NCBI GenBank assembly: GCA_004554105.1
Contig: SFNW01000005.1
Coordinates: 1-37,862, forward strand
Length of the DNA: 37,862 nucleotides
Origin: Clostridiales bacterium
Lineage (GTDB): Bacteria; Bacillota; Clostridia; Oscillospirales; CAG-272
Direction of reading: 5' to 3'
The translations under genes and the position numbers were made by a program. Numbering within the stretch: the stretch's first letter is position 1; the number at the start of each line of letters is the position of its first letter. Below the pieces are notes generated by a model that searched no databases, was not told where the DNA came from, and saw only the letters and a list, made by a program, of their open reading frames with translations. Positions 33,026 to 37,862 of the stretch are shown in pieces.

Positions 33026-33054
33026 TTGATTTTGCGGGCGGATTCTTGTATAAT
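33026..33054 (+). promoter_or_regulatory. Promoter of the IIC-M18 pair
   Basis: TTGATT (33026-33031), 17 nt, TATAAT (33049-33054), 47 nt before the ATG and back to back with the CPBP promoter. Confidence 0.75.
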
Positions 33055-33101
33055 GCTTGCATAAGCGCGGCGAAAACCGCGGCACGAAAGGAAATTTGAC
33101 A

Positions 33102-34097
33102 ATGAAGAGTGCAAAGGGCTTTTTTCAGCGGTATTTTATCGACGCGCTCGGCGCGATGGCGCAGGGCTTGTTCGCCTCGCTGATTATCGGCACGATTTTC
33201 GGGCAGATTGCGAAAATTCCGCATCTTGACTTTCTGACCAACTTTACGGTGCATATCGGGGACGCCAAGTCGCCGGTCATCGGCTGCGCAATCGGCGTGG
33301 CGATTGCCTATGCGCTCGGCGCGCAGAAGCTCACGCTCTTTACAAGCGCGGTCACGGGCGCGCTCGGCTATGCGCTCGGCGGTCCGATCGGCGCGTATAT
33401 CGCGGCGGTCGTCGGCGCGGAGGTCGGCTCGCTCGTCGCGGGCAAGACCAAGCTCGACATCATTCTCACGCCCGCAACCGTCATTCTCTCGGGCGGCACG
33501 GTCGGCATTTTCGTCGGACCGTATATCAACCAGTTTATGACCTTCCTCGGCAACTATATCAACACGGCGACCGAGTATGCGCCGATTCCGATGGGCATTG
33601 TCATTGCGGTCATTGTCGGTCTGGCACTCACCGCGCCGATTTCCTCGGCGGCAATCTGCATTTCGATTGGCATTAACGGCATTGCGGCGGGCGCGGCGGT
33701 CGTCGGCTGCTGCTGCCAGATGATCGGCTTTGCGGTCGCGGGCTACCGCGACACCAAGCTCGGCGGCGCGATTTCGGTCGGCGTCGGCACTTCGATGCTG
33801 CAGATTCCGAACATCATGAAGCACCCGCAGATTCTGCTTGCGCCGACGCTCGCGTCGGCAATCCTCGGTCCGATTTCCACCGCGGTTTTGCACATGACCA
33901 ACACCAAGGTCGGCGCGGGCATGGGTACGTCGGGCTTCGTCGGGCAGTTCGGCGCGTTTGAGGCGATGGGCTTTTCGCTCGTATCGGTGCTGCAGGTTCT
34001 GCTGATGCACTTTGTCCTCCCCGCGCTGCTGACGCTGCTCTTTGATATGATTTTCCGTAAGCTCGGCTGGGTCAAGGCGGGCTACATGAAGCTCTGA
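33102..34097 (+). CDS. PTS-type EIIC-like membrane protein (PTS_EIIC_2 family)
   Basis: 331 aa, about ten hydrophobic segments rich in Gly/Ala/Ile. FFQRYFIDALGAMAQGLFASLIIGTIFGQI, the GAEVGSLVAGKTKLDIILTP loop and GAGMGTSGFVGQFGAFEAMG fit the PF13303 family, which includes stand-alone IIC-like proteins. No IIA or IIB domain is fused or adjacent, so true phosphotransferase function is uncertain. It sits 10 nt before the M18 aminopeptidase, which is probably co-transcribed. Confidence 0.82.
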   Translation: MKSAKGFFQRYFIDALGAMAQGLFASLIIGTIFGQIAKIPHLDFLTNFTVHIGDAKSPVIGCAIGVAIAYALGAQKLTLFTSAVTGALGYALGGPIGAYIAAVVGAEVGSLVAGKTKLDIILTPATVILSGGTVGIFVGPYINQFMTFLGNYINTATEYAPIPMGIVIAVIVGLALTAPISSAAICISIGINGIAAGAAVVGCCCQMIGFAVAGYRDTKLGGAISVGVGTSMLQIPNIMKHPQILLAPTLASAILGPISTAVLHMTNTKVGAGMGTSGFVGQFGAFEAMGFSLVSVLQVLLMHFVLPALLTLLFDMIFRKLGWVKAGYMKL

Positions 34098-34107
34098 GGC
34101 AACAGCG

Positions 34108-35379
34108 ATGAACAAGGCTCTCTTTGATTTTATCGGGCGCTGCCCGACCGCCTGTCACACGGCGGAAACTGCGGCGCAGAAGTTAAGCGAAGCCGGCTTT
34201 ACCGAACTTTGTGAGTCGGCGGCGTGGACGCTCGAAGCCGGCAAGGGCTATTTTGTCCGCCGCGGCTCGTCCTCGCTGATTGCGTTCCGCGCACCGCGGG
34301 AGTTTTCGGGCTTTGTGATTGCCGCCGCGCATGGCGACAGTCCCGCGCTCAAGCTGCGCGAGGGCGCGACGGTCGGCGGCGGGTATACGCAGCTTTCGGT
34401 TGAGCCTTACGGCGGTATGATTTTTTCCTCGTGGTTTGACCGTCCGCTCTCGGTTGCGGGGCGCGTCGTCATTCAGACGGCGGAGGGCGTTGCTGTGCGG
34501 CTTGTCGATCTTTCCGAGCCTGTCGCGGTGATTCCGAATGTGGCGATTCACATGAATCGGTCGGTCAACGACGGCGTGAAACTGAACGCCGCGGTCGATT
34601 TGCCGCCGCTCTTCGGCGACGGCGAGGCAAAGACGCTCGGTGCGCGGGTTGCCGAGCGGCTCGGCGTTTCGGAAGATGAAATTCTGTCGTCCGATTTGTT
34701 TGTATACAATCCGCAACCCGGTGTGGAGTGGAACGGCTATATTTCCGCGCCGCGGCTCGATGATTTGCAGTGCGCTTTTGCGGCGCTCACCGCCTTTCTC
34801 GACGCAAAAAAGGGCGGGAGCGCGAAGGTGTTCGCCCTCTTTGACAACGAGGAGGTCGGCAGCAGAACGCGGCAGGGTGCGGCGTCGACCTTTCTGTTCG
34901 ACGTGCTGCGCCGCGTCTGTGCTGCCTACGGCTGCGACTTCGACACGCGGCTTGCGGGCAGCCTGATGCTGTCCTGCGACAATGCGCACGCCGTACACCC
35001 GAATCACCCCGAACTTGCCGATAAGACCTGCGCCGCGCGCATGAACGGCGGCGTGGTGATTAAGTACAACGCAAATCAGCAGTATGCAACCGACGCGCTT
35101 TCGGCGGGGCTGTTCAAGCTGATTTGCGCACGCGCGGGCGTGCCGGTCCAGTCCTACGCCAACCGCGCCGATATGCCCGGCGGCTCGACGCTCGGCAATA
35201 TCTCAAACGCGCAGGTTTCGCTCTGCACGGTCGACATCGGGCTTGCCCAGCTTGCGATGCATTCGTCCTTTGAGACGGCAGGCGCTTCGGACACCGAATA
35301 CTTGTTCCGCGCCGTGTACAAAAGTTTCCCCCGCGCCCCTTTCAAAAAACTTTTAGGGGGAAGAAGCCCTTATGGGTGA
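34108..35379 (+). CDS. M18 family aminopeptidase with repeat-derived C-terminus
   Basis: 423 aa. Metal and catalytic motifs are in place: AAHGDSPALKLRE, FDNEEVGSRTRQGA, SCDNAHAVHPNHPELAD and MHSSFETAGASDTEY. M18 enzymes are cytosolic dodecameric zinc aminopeptidases preferring acidic or hydrophobic N-termini. Homologues end shortly after the DTEY...A helix; here the frame leaves that helix at AVYKSF and continues for 16 residues through a repeat (35317-35355) before stopping. The repeat seems to have replaced the original end. The catalytic part should be intact. Confidence 0.88.
   Translation: MNKALFDFIGRCPTACHTAETAAQKLSEAGFTELCESAAWTLEAGKGYFVRRGSSSLIAFRAPREFSGFVIAAAHGDSPALKLREGATVGGGYTQLSVEPYGGMIFSSWFDRPLSVAGRVVIQTAEGVAVRLVDLSEPVAVIPNVAIHMNRSVNDGVKLNAAVDLPPLFGDGEAKTLGARVAERLGVSEDEILSSDLFVYNPQPGVEWNGYISAPRLDDLQCAFAALTAFLDAKKGGSAKVFALFDNEEVGSRTRQGAASTFLFDVLRRVCAAYGCDFDTRLAGSLMLSCDNAHAVHPNHPELADKTCAARMNGGVVIKYNANQQYATDALSAGLFKLICARAGVPVQSYANRADMPGGSTLGNISNAQVSLCTVDIGLAQLAMHSSFETAGASDTEYLFRAVYKSFPRAPFKKLLGGRSPYG
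35317..35355. repeat. GCGCGGGAAA-type repeat overlapping the M18 stop region
   Basis: The minus strand reads AAAAGTTTTTTGAAAGGGG, then CGCGGGGGAAACTTTT. The same order with a few changes occurs at 3058-3090. It is partly translated as the last residues of the M18 protein. Confidence 0.5.
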
Positions 35380-35436
35380 AAACCTGCGTCGAATCTGCAC
35401 CTTGCCGCCGGACGGGATGGATTCGGATGCAGAATT

Positions 35437-35488
35437 CGCGAAAAAGGCGTTCAAGTTGTATCTCTATACAACGAACGCCTTTTTCGCG
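35437..35488. terminator. Long hairpin terminator after M18 gene
   Basis: CGCGAAAAAGGCGTTC (35437-35452) pairs with GAACGCCTTTTTCGCG (35473-35488). Inside, GTTGTAT and ATACAAC add 7 bp around a ctct loop. The 52-nt element can act in both directions. Confidence 0.7.
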
Positions 35489-35520
35489 GATAGAAGGGCG
35501 GGAATTGACTTCTAAATGCA

Positions 35521-35546
35521 GAAAACCGCTCGAAAGAGCGGTTTTC
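35521..35546. terminator. Second hairpin between M18 and phosphoribosyltransferase genes
   Basis: GAAAACCGCTC / GAGCGGTTTTC, 11-bp perfect stem with a GAAA tetraloop. The 35547-35625 stretch beyond holds nothing I can identify. Confidence 0.7.
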
Positions 35547-35625
35547 AACTTTAATGGATAGTGGCAAAAAGTAACCCAAACAATCTACTTCCCGCCCTTC
35601 GGTCTGTGCCGCATACGGCTGTCCT

Positions 35626-36177
35626 TTAGATCGGTTGACCGGCGGCGTTGAATAAGGGCAGCTTTTCAAGGTACAAAATATCCTTCCGCTCGGTCGCGTC
35701 GCCCTCGGCGAGCACCGCCATTTTGCCGACGACCTTGCCGCCTGCCTCGTTTACAAGCGTTTCGAGCGCGTGCAACGACTCGCCCGTGCTGATGACGTCG
35801 TCCACAATCAGGACGCGCTTGCCGCGCATATATGCGGCGTCGTCGCCGTCGAGATACAGCACCTGGTTTGCGTCGGTGGTAATCGAGCGCACCTCGCACT
35901 TCAGAATGTTGCGCATATAGAGCTTCGGCGCTTTGCGTGCGAGCAGCCAGCGTTCGCCGCCTCTCTGACGCGCCATCTCATAGGCGAGCGGAATGCCCTT
36001 CGACTCTGCGGTAATCATCACGTCGTATTCGGGCGCAATCTTCAGCAGCTCGCTTGCCGCGGCGACCGTCAGTTCGACGTCGCCGAACATGACGAACGCG
36101 CCGATGTACAGATTTTCGTTTAACGGGCAGAGCGGCAGCGCGCGCTCAAGCCCTGCGATTTTCATCTTATATTCCAT
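35626..36177 (-). CDS. Phosphoribosyltransferase family protein (adenine PRT-like)
   Basis: 183 aa. The PRPP-binding motif is VLIVDDVISTGESLHALE. Other matches are VMITAESKGIPLAYEMA, the flexible region KAPKLYM and VLYLDGDDAAYMRGKR, which fit the adenine PRT/XPRT branch. It probably salvages a purine base with PRPP, though the base cannot be told by eye and some relatives are regulators. I chose the ATG at 36177 (GAGG upstream) over a longer frame to 36213 that runs across the promoter. Confidence 0.8.
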   Translation of the reverse strand: MEYKMKIAGLERALPLCPLNENLYIGAFVMFGDVELTVAAASELLKIAPEYDVMITAESKGIPLAYEMARQRGGERWLLARKAPKLYMRNILKCEVRSITTDANQVLYLDGDDAAYMRGKRVLIVDDVISTGESLHALETLVNEAGGKVVGKMAVLAEGDATERKDILYLEKLPLFNAAGQPI

Positions 36178-36218
36178 GCTGTCAAACCTCTTTTCATTTG
36201 TTGTGGCACACAAATTAT

Positions 36219-36247
36219 ATTATAGTGCGATATACCGGAAAAAGCAA
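36219..36247 (-). promoter_or_regulatory. Phosphoribosyltransferase gene promoter
   Basis: On the minus strand TTGCTT (36247-36242), 17 nt, TATAAT (36224-36219). Confidence 0.65.
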
Positions 36248-36250
36248 GCC

Positions 36251-36811
36251 TTATTCCTTATTTTGCTTCTTCTGCTTTTTCGCCGCGTCGGACGGTTCCT
36301 CGGACGTTGCAAGCCGTGCGATGATCTCCTCGGCGAGCAGACGCTCCGCCGCGCTGTGCAAAACCAGCCGCAGCGCGGTCATGCGCAGTTCGCTCTCGTC
36401 CTTGCTTTCGGTGAGGTCGGCGTCGCGCACGGCGCTTTGCAGGGTTTCGGCTTGCAGGGCGCGAAAACGCGCATAGAGCTGCTCGGTGTCGCTGTCGCCG
36501 AGCAGTGCCGCCGCCTCGGAAATTGTGAGATTCTGCTTGACACAGCAGAGCATATATAGCATGGCAATGCGGTCGCGGCTGTACTTTTTCTGCACGGGTC
36601 GCGCGACATAGCCGCCCTTGACGTAGTTGTTGATCATACTGGGGGTGAGCGGCGCGCCGTCGTCGCTGCGGCAGACGCTGCAGAGCAGTTTGTTTAAGTA
36701 GCCGATGACCTGGTCCATGTACAAATCAATTTCGGGCAGTGCGCCGTATTCCGGCGGGACAAATTGCCCGAGTGCCTCGGCTTTGGCTTTCAGGGTGTCG
36801 GCGTCACGCAT
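36251..36811 (-). CDS. DUF1836 domain-containing protein
   Basis: 186 aa. LPEIDLYMDQVIGYLNKLL, LTPSMINNYVKGGYVARPVQKKYSRDRIAML and KQNLTISEAAALLG are typical of DUF1836, a clostridial family with a MerR/HTH-like N-terminal half. A C-terminal acidic then Lys-rich tail (~170-186) is present. The function is unknown; the HTH-like part suggests DNA binding. AAGGAG precedes the ATG, which lies inside the xre gene (8-nt overlap), so the two are translationally coupled. Confidence 0.85.
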   Translation of the reverse strand: MRDADTLKAKAEALGQFVPPEYGALPEIDLYMDQVIGYLNKLLCSVCRSDDGAPLTPSMINNYVKGGYVARPVQKKYSRDRIAMLYMLCCVKQNLTISEAAALLGDSDTEQLYARFRALQAETLQSAVRDADLTESKDESELRMTALRLVLHSAAERLLAEEIIARLATSEEPSDAAKKQKKQNKE

Positions 36812-37196
36812 CGTGTTTCTCCTTTTCTCCGGCTTTGTCGCGGCTTTGGTTTCTGCCCTTGGACTGCCAGTATGCTTCGGTCAGTGCTTCGAGCACGTAT
36901 TCCTTGTCCTCCTCGCGCAGCTTGCCGCCCGCGAAGAGCGCCTGCATTTCGGCAAGCAGGGCGTTTAAGCGTCGGTCGGCTTTCTTTGGGGGCGGCGTTT
37001 CGCTGCCGCGTAGCAGCGTGTCCGCGCTGACGCCGAGCGCCGCCGCGAGTTTTGACGCGACGCTGCCCGACGGCAGAGACGCGCCCGCCTCGTAATTCTG
37101 ATAGGTGCGGTAGGTCACGCCGATTTTTTCGGCAACCTGTCGCTGGGTCAGCCCCGCTTCATGCCGAAGCAGGCGAATTTTTCGACAAAATTCCAT
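36804..37196 (-). CDS. XRE-family transcriptional regulator
   Basis: 130 aa. The Cro/CI-type helix-turn-helix occupies ~5-60: KIRLLRHEAGLTQRQVAEKIGVTYRTYQNYEAG, with GLTQRQVAEKIGV as recognition area. The remainder (~70-130) is charged helix, perhaps for dimerisation or ligand sensing. The ATG at 37196 with GGAG just upstream starts the usual domain; an extension to 37250 would cross an operator-like site. It forms an operon with DUF1836 and probably controls its own promoter through the ACGAAA-N4-TTTCGT sites. Confidence 0.9.
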   Translation of the reverse strand: MEFCRKIRLLRHEAGLTQRQVAEKIGVTYRTYQNYEAGASLPSGSVASKLAAALGVSADTLLRGSETPPPKKADRRLNALLAEMQALFAGGKLREEDKEYVLEALTEAYWQSKGRNQSRDKAGEKEKHDA

Positions 37197-37209
37197 ATTT
37201 CTCCATTTT

Positions 37210-37225
37210 ACGAAACAAATTTCGT
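37210..37225. promoter_or_regulatory. Operator-like site A (xre leader)
   Basis: ACGAAA-CAAA-TTTCGT, a perfect inverted repeat. It lies 14 bp before the xre ATG and 8 bp upstream of the -35 of the rightward promoter. The core is shared with site B at 37268-37283. Confidence 0.65.
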
Positions 37226-37233
37226 TTTTTCTA

Positions 37234-37262
37234 TTGACAAAAGAAGACAATTCGATTATAAT
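37234..37262 (+). promoter_or_regulatory. Rightward perfect consensus promoter
   Basis: TTGACA (37234-37239), 17 nt, TATAAT (37257-37262). Start predicted near 37269. It reads toward the 46-aa ORF and directly against the xre promoter. Confidence 0.85.
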
Positions 37263-37267
37263 AATAG

Positions 37268-37283
37268 GCGAAACATCTTTCGT
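37268..37283. promoter_or_regulatory. Operator-like site B between facing promoters
   Basis: GCGAAA-CATC-TTTCGT; the inner CGAAA/TTTCG arms match site A. It spans both predicted start sites (near 37269 rightward and 37282 leftward), so one bound dimer could block both promoters. Confidence 0.65.
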
Positions 37284-37288
37284 GCTTC

Positions 37289-37317
37289 ATTATACAGGAA
37301 TTTCGCAAATTTGTCAA
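37289..37317 (-). promoter_or_regulatory. xre-DUF1836 perfect consensus promoter
   Basis: On the minus strand TTGACA (37317-37312), 17 nt, TATAAT (37294-37289). Start predicted near 37282, giving an ~85-nt leader that contains the opposite promoter and site A. Confidence 0.85.
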
Positions 37318-37339
37318 GGAGTCGAATGAATTTTGCGCC

Positions 37340-37440
37340 TGCTCCCCGTTTTGCGGGTGCAAACTCACACTGCATTCGGCAAAAGCGCGGGTCTGCCCGC
37401 TTTTGCCGTCTGCCTGCACGCTTTTTCGAGAGTATTGATG
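37340..37440 (+). other. Structured leader or small RNA region
   Basis: GGCAAAAG-GCGGG pairs with CCCGC-TTTTGCC (37378-37407), and GTGCA/TGCAC (37357 and ~37416) can close an outer stem; CTTTTTCG follows. It lies in the ~190-nt stretch between the rightward promoter and the 46-aa ORF. I do not recognise a known riboswitch. Confidence 0.4.
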
Positions 37441-37456
37441 TAAAAGGAACGGGAAT

Positions 37457-37597
37457 ATGACGATGGCAACCCCAAGGCATGAGGAAAACACAGCGGATTT
37501 ACAGGCGGCGCGCGCGGCGCTTGACCGCCTGCTCGGGGAGATGAGCGGCGAGGAGAGGAAGGAACTGCTCAAGCTTCTTCTCGAAGCAACAAACTGA
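37457..37597 (+). CDS. Small helical protein, 46 aa
   Basis: 46 aa, starting MTMATPRHEENTADLQ. AARAALDRLLGEMS and EERKELLKLLLEA form two amphipathic helices. No family recognised. AAAAGGAA lies upstream of the ATG, and a terminator follows. It is the first frame downstream of the rightward consensus promoter, so it may belong to the xre switch; a role as antirepressor or adaptor would be a guess. Confidence 0.55.
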   Translation: MTMATPRHEENTADLQAARAALDRLLGEMSGEERKELLKLLLEATN

Positions 37598-37610
37598 ACA
37601 GCTGCGAAAT

Positions 37611-37647
37611 AACGCGGCGGGTACGGGAACGTATCCGCCGCGTTTTT
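37611..37647 (+). terminator. Terminator after the 46-aa ORF
   Basis: AACGCGGCGG (37611-37620) pairs with CCGCCGCGTT (37635-37644), followed by TTT. Confidence 0.85.
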
Positions 37648-37693
37648 GCCGGTCAACCAAAATTCAAGTGCAAAGCTTGCACCCGATTTTGCA

Positions 37694-37722
37694 TTGCGCG
37701 TCTTTTGTGAAAATGCTATAAA
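37694..37722 (+). promoter_or_regulatory. Promoter of the SDR gene
   Basis: TTGCGC (37694-37699), 17 nt, TATAAA (37717-37722), with extended -10 TGC at 37714-37716. Confidence 0.6.
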
Positions 37723-37760
37723 AATAGGAGAAGCTGAAACAAGAAAGAAGGATACAAGCT

Positions 37761-37862
37761 ATGATGGAATTCGACTTCAAGGGGAAAACGGCGATTATCA
37801 CGGGCGGTGCGTCCGGCATGGGCAAGCTCAGCGGCGAACGCTTTGCCGCGATGGGCGCGAAT
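37761..37862 (+). CDS. Short-chain dehydrogenase/reductase, partial (N-terminus only)
   Basis: 34 codons before the window ends. EFDFKGKTAIITGGASGMG holds the TGxxxGxG nucleotide-binding motif of classical SDR enzymes. Two adjacent ATG codons (37761, 37764) are both possible starts; AAGGAT lies upstream. Substrate cannot be judged. Confidence 0.85.
   Translation, partial: MMEFDFKGKTAIITGGASGMGKLSGERFAAMGAN

Noticed and set aside
35547..35625. tRNA or other structured RNA between the M18 and phosphoribosyltransferase genes
   Set aside because: No cloverleaf, no CCA end, no strong stem.
37340..37440. Known riboswitch or T-box in the 46-aa ORF leader
   Set aside because: No conserved core motif (for example T-box TGGNACC or a recognisable riboswitch core) could be found; only hairpins are supported.

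Overview
The window looks like a piece of chromosome from a spore-forming, anaerobic, fairly GC-rich clostridium, probably Oscillospiraceae/Ruminococcaceae-like. This is an inference from gene content: HrcA/CIRCE heat-shock control, SpoIIQ- and SpoVM-type sporulation genes, an oxygen-sensitive class III ribonucleotide reductase, a dockerin-bearing glycosidase, DUF1836 and DUF4830 proteins, and families of short foldback repeats between genes. No rRNA, tRNA, CRISPR array, transposase or phage gene was seen.

Layout. 1-908: short hairpin repeats, a terminator and a leftward spoIIQ-like gene with a sigma-F-type promoter. 1087-7527: the rightward heat-shock operon hrcA-grpE-dnaK-dnaJ-prmA, with one CIRCE at its head and foldback repeats inserted before dnaK and before dnaJ. 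7572-8400: a lone AT-richer gene with its own promoter and terminator, a possible PD-(D/E)XK-fold protein. 8409-9826: leftward gdhA. 9903-14128: rightward nrdG, nrdD with a fused glutaredoxin-like tail, and a thioredoxin-reductase-like gene; two NrdR-box-like sites 32 bp apart lie before nrdD. 14136-17182: leftward 52-aa membrane protein, spoVM and a secreted GH43/dockerin protein. 17416-19896: EndoA/MazF-type toxin, class II aldolase, repeats, acyl-ACP thioesterase.

20038-31062 is the most unusual stretch. It holds a perfect consensus promoter with an operator-like inverted repeat, two sugar-type ABC permeases, a MacA/HlyD-like adaptor with a very long coiled coil, a MacB-like periplasmic core domain without the FtsX or ATPase parts, two paralogous ~810-aa lipoproteins (N-terminal all-beta region plus solute-binding domain) and a membrane-anchored 250-aa protein. 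No ATPase is present. Together they suggest a composite cell-surface uptake or sensing machine.

31076-35379: a Cys-rich micropeptide, a DUF4830 protein and a CPBP protease (leftward), then a PTS-like IIC protein and an M18 aminopeptidase whose C-terminus is encoded by a repeat (rightward). 35437-37317: a phosphoribosyltransferase and a leftward xre-DUF1836 operon. The xre promoter is a perfect consensus that faces a second perfect consensus promoter, with an inverted repeat over both predicted start sites; this resembles a genetic switch. 37457-37862: a 46-aa ORF and the start of a short-chain dehydrogenase.
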